Assembly (NCBI GenBank): GCA_040437565.1
Contig: JBDOQK010000010.1
Span: 186,001-250,000 of the forward strand
Direction: 5' to 3'
DNA from: Albugo candida
Taxonomy: Eukaryota; Oomycota; Peronosporomycetes; Albuginales
DNA: 64,000 nucleotides
A program made the position numbers and the translations under genes. This document shows, in pieces, positions 55,306 through 64,000 of this stretch; position 1 is the stretch's first letter, and every line of letters starts with the position of its first letter. The notes under the pieces were generated by a model. It worked only from the letters and a program-made list of their open reading frames with translations, was not told the DNA's origin and made no database searches.

Positions 55306-57909
55306 TCAGAGCTTTGTCGCGAGAGTGAGATCAATGTAATTGAGTCGACATGCGCCGAATACGCGTTCTGGAAGCTCATCGTCGTCTTGTGCTTCCAATA
55401 CGAAACCCATATCAATAATCAGTTTCTTTGTGTATCCTGTGACCAATCCAACGACTCGATTCGCTACAGCGGACGATGCGATATCCACATCCAATTCCAA
55501 GTATAAGGGTAGCGATGGAGATGTTTGCGTCGAGCTGTTGCTTTGTGTGCTTTGAGACTGTAGCGATCGTTCTCCAACGTAAACACTTTGTCGTAATTTC
55601 TTCCCAATAATCGCCGGTGTGGTGCCTACAGCCTGACGCACAATAAAGGATCCTTCGGCGATGCAGGGAATCAGTTTAAATCGCTCGTTTCGAAACTCGT
55701 CACTGCCTTCGATGAACGATCGCATCAGATCAGCAAATGGTGATTTTCCAGGTGCCAAATCCTCCATAGACGGTGATTGATAGCACAGGATTAGCGATAA
55801 GCGTGGATTCCCAGGGACCATAAAGTTGATGAGAAATGTGAACGGCATTTCTGTTCCAGCTTGGTCGTGTCGTGCGATTTCCTGCTGTATCACACTGTCG
55901 GGATGAGCCGCGTAATGCTCTAATGCTTCATCGGATTCAAACAGATTCAGACCAACGAGATGGAAGGCTGGAGGCTCCGAAGGAATTTTTCGACGATCGA
56001 TGAGGTAGTCGGGACCACGAACGAGCATTGTGACTTGAGGTTCTTCCCACATTTCCCGTGGAATATTGGACGGAAATGGCGTCCGATGTGATATTTCATG
56101 GCGTTGTAAAGTTAATGAGTCGTCTCCATTCAGTTTGGGTGCATGTGAGAGCTCGGAGGATCGAGTTTGACGGATTGGAGGCTCATCGGTGGCTTGGAGT
56201 GTTTCCGAGAGATTCGGATGAACAAACTTTTGAGCTTCAATGGCTTCCTGGAGACCAGTAAGTGCTAATAATTGAGGTCGTACGTAGGCCANNNNNNNNN
56301 NNNNNNNNNNNNNNNNNNNNNNNNNNNNNNNNNNNNNNNNNNNNNNNNNNNNNNNNNNNNNNNNNNNNNNNNNNNNNNNNNNNNNNNNNNNAACGAGATG
56401 GAAGGCTGGAGGCTCCGAAGGAATTTTTCGACGATCGATGAGGTAGTCGGGACCACGAACGAGCATTGTGACTTGAGGTTCTTCCCACATTTCCCGTGGA
56501 ATATTGGACGGAAATGGCGTCCGATGTGATATTTCATGGCGTTGTAAAGTTAATGAGTCGTCTCCATTCAGTTTGGGTGCATGTGAGAGCTCGGAGGATC
56601 GAGTTTGACGGATTGGAGGCTCATCGGTGGCTTGGAGTGTTTCCGAGAGATTCGGATGAACAAACTTTTGAGCTTCAATGGCTTCCTGGAGACCAGTAAG
56701 TGCTAATAATTGAGGTCGTACGTAGGCCAGCATCGCATTACATCGACGTAATAGATTCCCTTCGATTCCTTGTGGGTCCAAATGGACCACAGCAGTAACT
56801 AAAGAGTATCGTTCTGCCTCGAAAGCCGTTCCATTTTCCATCAAAGAATTCATCTCTCCTTCAAAGTGTGCTGAGGAACGACGAGGGGCAATAATATACC
56901 CGGCATTCCTGCATTGTGCTCGAACAATTCCCGTCAGTGGAGGACATTCTGGATGGATCGCACTTTGCATACAAATGATAAATGTGCCATCTTCGAGTCT
57001 CCGCCAATATCGCAGCAAACAGACATCCCTGGACGATATCCAGAACGGCCAGACCCACGTTGGTCGATAGACAATGTGAATTATATCGGAATGCTGGTCG
57101 ATCGAATGTATGACTTGCGCGTATTCCACCGAGGCGTCCCATCTACAGAGAGATTCATTGCAATGGAACTGTTTTGAGACGAATAATAGCGTCTCTTACG
57201 TCGTCAAATTGGTCAAATTGAGCATATACGCAAGGACTTCAGTCGGTGTTCCATCAATGACCTTGACTGTCTTGAAAGCAGGGATTGATTTTTTCAGTCT
57301 TGGGCTCGAAAGGCTCCAAAAGGAGGCAGCAGCAGCGAGGAGAGAGAGTATCAATGCTCCAGCAATACCTCCTCCTCCAATTCCGCCTGCGAGAAACGCT
57401 ATCAACGCGACTGTGCTACTGGAAGAAAGCATTCCATTAAGTGGTTCGGAGCTCTCATTTGTATCGTCCTCTTCCTATCAGTTAAGAACTTGAGTTTCAA
57501 TGCATTTCAGTTAGAGATAACGAACCGATTGTTTGTAAATTTGAAGGCCTCCAAAGAGATCGATTACGCGCCATTTTGCTTTAAACATTGGAAGGGATTG
57601 TTCCATTTCCGATAGTAATGTGAGGAGATTGGAATTCGTTTCGAAATCGCTGTTGAAATCGCTTTTAGGCTCTGATTTTTGGAGAGGAGAGTGTTTGAGA
57701 GAATTTCGCATGACACGGTGACGCAGAGATGCGTTTGAATCGTCTATAAGTGTATTTTTTGGATTTTCTGACGCTGTGCGCTTTGGAGAGAGCGATACTG
57801 ACGCTGATATCGTGGAAGGTATGGTGGTGTTATTATTGGATTCGCTGGCTGTATAAGCGGACTTTGACGTCTTCAAGTGTATCCGGGGCGATGTGCTCGA
57901 GGAATTCAT
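55306..57909 (-). CDS. Membrane-anchored START plus EDR2_C (DUF1336) protein (685 aa after collapse, three exons)
   Basis: Exons 57909-57526, 57474-57200 and 57142-55306 join across introns of 51 and 57 bp (GTTCGT...GATAG; GTAAGA...CTGTAG). The N-terminus is Ser/Thr-rich. A Gly/Ala-rich hydrophobic segment (about residues 149-185) should anchor it in a membrane. A START domain follows, recognised by the join LTNLTT|WDASVEYAQVI and by IDQHSDIIHIVY. The C-terminal EDR2 domain has MLVRGPDYLIDRRKIPS, FTFLINFMVPG and a final YLELDVDI block. The plant relative EDR2 is a lipid-binding regulator with the same START-EDR2_C order, and a PH domain in front. No PH domain is evident here. The N gap adds 438 in-frame bases, so the apparent protein is 146 residues too long if not collapsed. 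Confidence 0.82.
55954..56729. repeat. 100-N gap (56292-56391) between identical 338-bp copies
   Basis: Bases 55954-56291 recur at 56392-56729 inside the START-EDR2_C gene. The excess of 438 bases keeps the frame and therefore hides as a false internal protein repeat. Confidence 0.93.
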
Positions 57910-58159
57910 TCGTAAATGCTGTTTTTATGAGAAGAATGGAGTTTTTTGAGCGCTTGAAAATGATTAAAAATTGGGGTCGCTTTGCAGTGGAAATCGCATT
58001 CAGATCAAGTGCGGATAACGCGAGGTACCCGTTAACTGTTATTTGATGCTACTAATGTAAATAGTAGATTTAAAAGGTCTTTATTCGACATTGTTAATTA
58101 TGAGGCATCAACTAATAATCGTCGGGTCCCTTGGCACTTGCAAAAGGATGTCTAGCGGT

Positions 58160-59178
58160 CTATCCGTACGTCGGATGTGAGACGTGCTGACGCTGTTCCA
58201 TTATGTTGGCTTGTGGGTCGTTCTTGTCAATGGTTTGATAGTTGCGAGGATGCGGATTATACGGTTGTTGTGTTTTCAATGGCATTCGGATTTCCTTGTA
58301 GCCGTGTCGACGACCTCGACGAGTACATATCACGTAAAAAGACAGTAAGACCAGCGCGGTCTCAAACAACGCAATCCCCGAAACTGTCACAGCAAGAACC
58401 ATACTTTGATCGTTCACCCAGCGAACCAGGCGATTCTCGCAAGCACAAAGCATTGTGTGCTCATTCATTGGATCGTTTAATGTGAAATTCTGACCCACAC
58501 ATTTCATAAAGGTACTCTGTGACTGTAAATCGTGCGTATCCAGTCGACAATTCTTCTCCAGAAATACCGCAAACCATGCGAGTTGTTTATTTTCACATGT
58601 TGCGAGCATGTGATGTTTCTCCATGGATTGCGTCAAGTCTACTTGGACATCACATCGATTGTAAAGCGTACGAAATCGATGATTGATCCATCGGAGAATA
58701 GACCGATCGTTTGGCCGTAGACTATGCAGATCAAAGTCATGCGCTGTCACTTCAACTAAGGCACCATGAACGTGAGACATATAGCCTGCAAGTGCAATTT
58801 GCCCAATCACAGAGACCAGAACCTAATAGAGAGCGCTTAAAGCTGATAGATCAGAGAATTGCAAATATACACACAAACCAAAAGCGCGTATGGGAATAAA
58901 AATATCTTGCTATCTCGTTGAGCTCCACAACATCCGAAAAGCGCGATTAGAATTATCAAAAATCCACAGGTTGTGATCGCGCTGGAGATACCGCCATCCG
59001 TGAATGCATTTAAATTAGGATCAGAGACGATGTATCCTGTACGAAGCAATTAGAACAGCACGATACGATGAATACAGCGATACTGACCACCCAGAATCAC
59101 AAGAACGGCACCAAGACATAGGAATAACACATTTGTAAAGACGAGAATTTTGCGAGATAAACTCCTCCAACCACGCAT
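58160..59178 (-). CDS. Tetraspanin-like protein (303 aa, three exons)
   Basis: Tetraspanins are four-helix membrane organisers. Exons 59178-59088, 59036-58879 and 58822-58160 join across introns of 51 and 56 bp (GTCAGT...TACAG; GTTTGT...TATTAG). TM1 is ILVFTNVLFLCLGAVLVILGG. TM2 (FLIILIALFGCCGA) ends in the family's characteristic short Cys-Cys-Gly loop. TM3 spans FPYALLVLVSVIGQIALAG. The large outer loop carries several Cys, and TM4 is near residue 245. The cytoplasmic tail is long, rich in Pro, Gln and His, and ends SHPTYG. The EC2 loop lacks a clear CCG motif, so it is a divergent member. Confidence 0.72.
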
Positions 59179-59382
59179 TTTAATCGGTAGACAATAATAT
59201 TTACAGCAATGCTACATCAGAAATAAAATATTTAATCGAACGCATCGCATCGCACAATCAGAAGCAGCCGTTTACCACAAATCACTTCGAATTTCACACT
59301 AAACTTTGGATTAAAAACCACGCAATTCTTGGCGTATGCCGACAGCAATACTTAGCCTAAGTTCGATTTATATTGAAGTTTC

Positions 59383-61029
59383 TTATTTTTGCTTCTTTGT
59401 TCCCATTTTTGCGCGCAGTAAACGACGGTATCCCATCAATCCCGCGTATGCAATCAACATCAAAGCGACGAATAAAGTTATTGGTCGCTCCATCAAATAC
59501 CGACGCGTTTTCTTCCATCGTCGGAATAATTGTCGTACGAGTATCGACGGCGGATTGTACGGCTTCACCGGCGGTGTTCGCGTCGGAATGCATGTGTCAT
59601 ACTCAAGAATCTTTCCTTTGTCCATTTGCATCCCTCGATACCGAAGACAGATACGATTTTGTACAGAATCGTCCACAATGTCCAATATTCCATATTGCCC
59701 CGATCCAGGATGCACACCATGACTATATGGTCCGCCTTTGATGGAGCCTGGACGGCCCAATGCAGCCGCATGGAGCGTGACGAGATTTCCAGGACTATTA
59801 CTTCCGTCGTCAACTGCTAACATGTGTGCGTCACCGGAAACAATTACCAATGGAGTCTTCCATTTCATTTTCTCACTGTAATCACTTGTGATCCCATATG
59901 CTTTCAGATAATTCACAAGCTCTTGTTGTTCATGCTTGAAGTGGCCCCATTTCCGTTCATCATCGATCCAAGGCATTGTCGAACACCATATAATTTGTCG
60001 AATTGATTCGTCTGCATTTGCTCGTTCAAGCTCCTCCTTGAACCATTGCTTTTGTAATACTCCTAAAACAGTCTTGGAAGGCATGTCAGGCGCTTCATTT
60101 GGTGTTCTCATGGATCTCAAATCGGTCAGTATGAAACGAACTCGTCCAATGGTGAATGCTTGATAGATTGCAGGGAACGATTGTTCTGAATCGTGCTTCT
60201 TCTTTATCGCATCCTTCTCTTCGAGCCATTGTGGACGTTTCATCAATGCCTCTAGTGGATAATGAGGTACAAATTCTCTGTAAGCCTGCACAGAAGCATT
60301 CCTTCCCGGAGCGGTTCTATCGCTATTGTCCGGACCGAAATCATGATCGTCCCACATGTATGCTATCGGTACATCCATTTGTTGCATCGCTTTTCCTGCA
60401 GGTGACGTCAGGAATTTCGTAAATGCATTGCGAAACAAATCGACATCGTTTGCAGCGATATTCTGATAATGTAAATCGCCCATATGCAAGAAAAATAATG
60501 GAGATTCAGCTTGAATAGTGGAAAAGACTTTGGGATTGGAATGCTCATCGGCACAGGAAGAAAAGGCAAGTCTAAAGCTGAACGGGGTTCCCTCTTTAGG
60601 AGGAGTATTAAACGTTCCTTTCTTGGCGACAATCATCTCATTCCCTTCCGATTGTACGACCAGTTGGTATCGATAGGCGTGGTTCGCACTCGGTAAATCA
60701 GAGACGACGCATTCCATCAAATCGCGAAGCGGTTCTTTTGGCGTGGATGGATTCTCGTCGATAACTGGGGCATTGATACTTCCACCAGGATACACAAAGT
60801 CACACAATACCGAGAATGACTTTGCATTGCCTTGCGGAAAAAGAGATAACATTACAGTCGCATCCTGGCAAGCTACGCCTTTATTTAGTCCTAACTTGAA
60901 GGTGATTGAGCTGGAAGACATATGTCCCATCCAAACCCACGCAATTAGATCATTTCCACGGCATGTAGCGCTCACAAATCCGAAGAAAACAGCAGGTAAC
61001 AAGAGCGTTATAAAAGTTGGATCTCGCAT
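59383..61029 (-). CDS. PhoD-like phosphatase/phosphodiesterase, membrane-anchored (548 aa)
   Basis: A single exon. I chose the ATG at 61029 (MRDPTFITLLLPAVFFGF...) because it opens a good signal peptide; the frame is open for 49 codons upstream. The PhoD metallophosphatase core has metal-binding motifs in FSSCADEH, HMGDLHYQN, MWDDHDFGPDN and VSGDAHML. A C-terminal hydrophobic helix (PITLFVALMLIAYAGLMGY) followed by a basic tail suggests type I anchorage, facing the secretory lumen or outside. Family members hydrolyse phosphodiesters and phosphomonoesters; the substrate cannot be read here. It is divergent from the F-box-like gene. Confidence 0.82.
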   Translation of the reverse strand: MRDPTFITLLLPAVFFGFVSATCRGNDLIAWVWMGHMSSSSITFKLGLNKGVACQDATVMLSLFPQGNAKSFSVLCDFVYPGGSINAPVIDENPSTPKEPLRDLMECVVSDLPSANHAYRYQLVVQSEGNEMIVAKKGTFNTPPKEGTPFSFRLAFSSCADEHSNPKVFSTIQAESPLFFLHMGDLHYQNIAANDVDLFRNAFTKFLTSPAGKAMQQMDVPIAYMWDDHDFGPDNSDRTAPGRNASVQAYREFVPHYPLEALMKRPQWLEEKDAIKKKHDSEQSFPAIYQAFTIGRVRFILTDLRSMRTPNEAPDMPSKTVLGVLQKQWFKEELERANADESIRQIIWCSTMPWIDDERKWGHFKHEQQELVNYLKAYGITSDYSEKMKWKTPLVIVSGDAHMLAVDDGSNSPGNLVTLHAAALGRPGSIKGGPYSHGVHPGSGQYGILDIVDDSVQNRICLRYRGMQMDKGKILEYDTCIPTRTPPVKPYNPPSILVRQLFRRWKKTRRYLMERPITLFVALMLIAYAGLMGYRRLLRAKMGTKKQK

Positions 61030-61218
61030 GCTTATGACAACTGGATATCTATTGGATGAAAATAGAATGCTATATATCCAATTAGGACAATGGTAAAGTA
61101 GAGTACACCACACCAAATTGGACGAGAGAATATCCTTGAATGGAATGCGACACAATTGATCGCGCGTCCGTTTCAAGAACCGTTGCGTACGGAGCTTATT
61201 ATCACAAATTCAGCATTG

Positions 61219-63021
61219 ATGCCTTCCTACCTCTCTCATTACCGTCAGAAACCTCAAACGTGTCGTAAAAGCGAATCAAACTCATCAATGAATTCGGATC
61301 AATGTCATGGAAACAAAAGCTCCTCAATATCAGCTGTCAAAGATGTCGTTAGAAGCTGTCTCACAGACGTCTTATGCTTTATTCTCTCGTTCACAAAACT
61401 TTCAGACTTGGAATCGCTCTCCCAACTGAACCGCGAAAGCCAGAGCCAATGTGAGGAAGAATGGCGAGTACGCTTCGAAAACCGATATTGTAGTTTAAAA
61501 GCAGCCACTCGCATGGATATGATCGCAATTTCTCAATTTCGAAAGTGTTTTCGGCTGAGACGGTATTTTGAGAGAAATTTCGTCGATCAAGTGTCAGCTC
61601 GGGTGTACCTTATGAACGCACAAGGAGATACGATTTTCTTTAATATTCCCACTGGACAGAAACTCATGTGCTCCAAGGAAAGAGCCCTTCTGTACACGCG
61701 TTGTGAGAGAATGTTTGACCTCTCGTTGCGTATCAATCGATCTATCCAGGAAATCTCGACACTCATTGGTATGATCTCTATGGAAGAAGCTCGAGGGATT
61801 CTGAATGAGCATATACATCTGATGGCTTCAGTTGCGAAATTGCGAACTGCACTGTTATTCGAAAGCGAATTGTTTCAAGTATTTCCAGCTCCTATTCTGC
61901 TGGATTCAAACGCGCTATTGAGGCATACATTTGTGTTCCAAAGCGACAATGAAGGTTTGGCGTTTTTGAGAACTTCGCTGGTTATGATGCAAGTTTGGGT
62001 ATCGATTGATGGTCTTATTTATCGTCCACTGTCTCCACCATCCACACTTGTGCACCCGGTATTGGAAAATCAAAAGACTTTTGGAGCATCAGGTACAATT
62101 AGTAAGATGGAAAGGCAAGCTCGAGAGGATCTCAACTTGCGAGACAATGACGTCAGCCTGGTACACGCGGATGCTTTGCCGGTTCAGCGATCGGTCCCTC
62201 CTTCTTATCGCTCTGTCAAATTACATGAGCTTTCTGGTATGACTGTCACGATCGATGACAACACGCTGCGATATCGCTTTGAAAAGCAATCCAAGCAATC
62301 ATCAGCCCAGCACTTTGACCAGAATGCAAAACTCGATACTGATAGAGCCTCAAGCAATGACAGCTACGATTTTTGCGTAAATGCACTGATCAGCAATACA
62401 TATTTGCTGTATTTGTTCAATCCGCTGAATTTTCGGCCGCTTGATTGGACATACCACGCAACGCTGGAAATTGGCGTCAATGAGAACTTGCAACACATTG
62501 TGCTACCGATACAACGTGAAGGCGTTCTTTTGAATTCGAGTTCGTTTGCTCTTCGGGTATTTCTTTCTTATGGAAAAGTGAGGGAATGCTGCCCAGAAAA
62601 TCGCACCGACGATCAGGATCAAGGCACTCCGGAGACTGTTACGGGTACACGGGGCGCTGAGAAAAGTGAACCTCTGGAGATATCGATCCATCGACATAAA
62701 GAGAATATCGAGTTTCGACTCGATGCAAGGAATAGAATCACTAAAGAATCCAAAAGCATCACAGCGTGTCGATCGACGTTTATCTTTAGCGATTCAGAGG
62801 TCTCTCAAACTGATCCGAATGAAGCAACTTTTGACGACACTCACCAGTCGGCAGAGAAAGAGCATGTGGTTGAACGACATCACCATCTTTCCTTTGATGC
62901 AATGGTCAGTTATTCCTTTTCAGAACCCAAACACTTGCTGCAATATGTCGAATTTGCGATTGGTTTTGAGTCATTATTACATTTGCTTGGAGTCACCGAT
63001 TTTCTCAAACCGTCGATGTAA
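61219..63021 (+). CDS. F-box-like hypothetical protein (600 aa, single exon)
   Basis: From MPSYLSHYRQ the product has a Ser/Lys-rich start, then an F-box-like segment (CLTDVLCFILSFTKLSDLES followed by LNRESQSQCEEEWRVRFENR). The rest is a long region with no repeat or motif I know. It ends with a conserved-looking block near SFSEPKHLLQYVEFAIGFES. An SCF-type substrate adaptor role would follow if the F-box is real; the match is loose. An earlier in-frame ATG at 61156 is possible, but that region overlaps the PhoD upstream sequence. The next gene-like signal is convergent at 63,244. Confidence 0.55.
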   Translation: MPSYLSHYRQKPQTCRKSESNSSMNSDQCHGNKSSSISAVKDVVRSCLTDVLCFILSFTKLSDLESLSQLNRESQSQCEEEWRVRFENRYCSLKAATRMDMIAISQFRKCFRLRRYFERNFVDQVSARVYLMNAQGDTIFFNIPTGQKLMCSKERALLYTRCERMFDLSLRINRSIQEISTLIGMISMEEARGILNEHIHLMASVAKLRTALLFESELFQVFPAPILLDSNALLRHTFVFQSDNEGLAFLRTSLVMMQVWVSIDGLIYRPLSPPSTLVHPVLENQKTFGASGTISKMERQAREDLNLRDNDVSLVHADALPVQRSVPPSYRSVKLHELSGMTVTIDDNTLRYRFEKQSKQSSAQHFDQNAKLDTDRASSNDSYDFCVNALISNTYLLYLFNPLNFRPLDWTYHATLEIGVNENLQHIVLPIQREGVLLNSSSFALRVFLSYGKVRECCPENRTDDQDQGTPETVTGTRGAEKSEPLEISIHRHKENIEFRLDARNRITKESKSITACRSTFIFSDSEVSQTDPNEATFDDTHQSAEKEHVVERHHHLSFDAMVSYSFSEPKHLLQYVEFAIGFESLLHLLGVTDFLKPSM

Positions 63022-63243
63022 TTGCATACAGGCGGTGGAGATACGTCCAGCGTTACCGTCAGAGTCGTCTCTAACATATTGATTACGGTACGATGAAGAC
63101 ACTAAGGCTCTGACCTATTCGACAAATCGGTGATGTCCTCCAAGCAGAGCGATGAAAGAATCGATTCGATACAACCACAAAGCTCTCAAGTCTTCCAATA
63201 GTTTATCCGTCATCCAATTATACCAAATAAGACTTATTTTGAA

Positions 63244-63429
63244 TTATCGATGTGGCAAAATGAAATTCTTTTCGGTATTTATAGGAGAATTCACCTCAGA
63301 GGAGTCTCTTGCATTGCTGGAATAGCTTCCTGTGATATTGATATCGACTGGTGCAAATGCCTCCGGGATCAAATGATCGACATCGGCTAAAATGGAAGCG
63401 ATCGACATATCATATCCGTTCGTCGACAT
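63244..63429 (-). CDS. Candidate small gene or first exon
   Basis: A 61-codon frame beginning MSTNGYDMSIASILADVDHL. The codon-like part ends near SSNARDSSE, followed by a possible donor (GAG|GTGAAT at about 63,295). Downstream minus-strand sequence to about 63,105 is open in more than one frame (one reads MTDKLLEDLRALWLYRIDSF), so a second exon is likely, but I could not choose the acceptor. It would be convergent with the F-box-like gene. The product is not recognised. Confidence 0.3.
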   Translation of the reverse strand: MSTNGYDMSIASILADVDHLIPEAFAPVDINITGSYSSNARDSSEVNSPINTEKNFILPHR

Positions 63430-64000
63430 GGATCGAGATCGGTCAATCGCTGACGCTTCCTTCCCTTTATTTAGTGATACATCCTACACGTATGGACTAA
63501 GATCATGCCCCAACTATGTATCACATTCTCACTACCGATGCGCCATTTTGATTATCATGCGGTTGTCGTAGACCACACAATGAAATGGACATACCCATTG
63601 TGGTGTACCGCTACGGGCTATAGTTTTCATCCCATTTAATACCTCGAAAATATGACGATATATATTACGTCGACTGCCATATACCCTTCTGTTCGCATCG
63701 CTCATTATCTATAAAGTATTACGTATCGTACACAATGGGTCTGTATTCAAGCACAAGTATCTAAAGTTGAATGCTTCTGAACGGATGCGTTGATAACACA
63801 GCCAATTATCAACGTATCCGTTCAGAAGCATTCAACTTTAGATACTTGTGCTTGAAATTGGCTGTGTTGAGAATGCGCATCGGTAATGCCAATTGGTACT
63901 GCACGTTTACATATCCAAACGTTTCTTTATGTGGACTACACAAAGACATGGGTTTTCATTCAGCCGACTGAGGAAGACGGTCAGGCGATACGCGTGAAGT
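63430..64000. other. Right-end intergenic stretch
   Basis: No gene recognised. It contains the long inverted repeat described separately and ends in ordinary-looking sequence. Confidence 0.5.
63746..63856. repeat. Inverted repeat, 51-bp arms, 9-bp loop
   Basis: Bases 63746-63796 pair with 63806-63856 with a single mismatch (63786 against 63815). The 9-base loop cacagccaa is itself found inverted just after the right arm (ttggctgtg, 63858-63866). The near-perfect arms imply a recent origin. Confidence 0.92.

Noticed and set aside
56265-56537. Internal repeat in the START-EDR2_C protein
   Set aside because: Created by the in-frame 338-bp duplicated overlap plus 100 N; it does not exist in the collapsed sequence.
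63061-63240. TFIIA-like fragment (DKLLEDLRALW...) downstream of the 63,244 candidate
   Set aside because: The match is limited to a generic helical pattern, the region is open in three frames, and no acceptor site places it in phase with the upstream exon.
1-64000. CRISPR array, bacterial operon, rRNA or riboswitch
   Set aside because: No regularly spaced repeats with unique spacers and no ribosome-binding-site pattern. Introns and gene types are eukaryotic.

Overview
The window looks like nuclear DNA of an oomycete, most likely an Albugo-type white rust. Genes are closely packed and carry many short introns: 41-80 bp in most genes I could model, with 5' sites such as GTATGT, GTAAGT, GTCAGT and 3' sites ending CAG/TAG. 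The gene set also fits a heterotroph with a flagellated zoospore stage: MCCC1, large NAD-GDH, DBP5, BRF1, MED9, FYVE/START and START-EDR2_C proteins, a PhoD phosphatase, and cilium proteins of the BBIP1, TMEM17 and FBF1 type. The species call is inference; no rRNA or marker gene is present.

Layout. 1-18.4 kb is gene-poor and repeat-rich: a 37-bp minisatellite, heavily decayed Ty1/copia fossils on both strands, a dead Tc1-type DNA transposon with recognisable TIRs and TA flanks, and a 1.64-kb duplicated block. 18.4-28.4 kb is gene-dense: BBIP1-like, a 4-TM protein, acylaminoacyl-peptidase, BRF1, TMEM17-like, MCCC1, MED9-like and a 61-aa protein. 28.4-33.9 kb is a second degenerate stretch with another copia fossil. 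33.9-63.4 kb is dense again: a 93-aa protein, FBF1-like, DBP5, a PDZ/coiled-coil protein, an unrecognised 215-aa five-exon gene, a FYVE/START protein, NAD-GDH, a calpain-like protein lacking its nucleophile, a membrane-anchored START-EDR2_C protein, a tetraspanin, a PhoD phosphatase and an F-box-like protein. A 51-bp-arm inverted repeat lies near the right end.

Assembly quality matters for the reader. There are twelve runs of exactly 100 N. Nine are flanked by exact direct copies of the same 27-1268 bases, and a tenth by near-identical copies of 1.64 kb. These gaps are best read as unmerged contig overlaps, so the bases seem to be duplicated rather than missing. Collapsing one copy plus the N run restores a single frame in the GDH and FYVE genes and makes the apparent second copy of the DBP5 5' end disappear.

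Several genes are visible only after splicing short exons by eye: BBIP1-like, MED9-like, TMEM17-like, the 149-aa membrane protein, the 215-aa gene, and the N-termini of GDH, EDR2-like and tetraspanin. Coordinates given for multi-exon genes span first to last coding base, with exons listed in the evidence. Family names come from motif recognition, not database searches.
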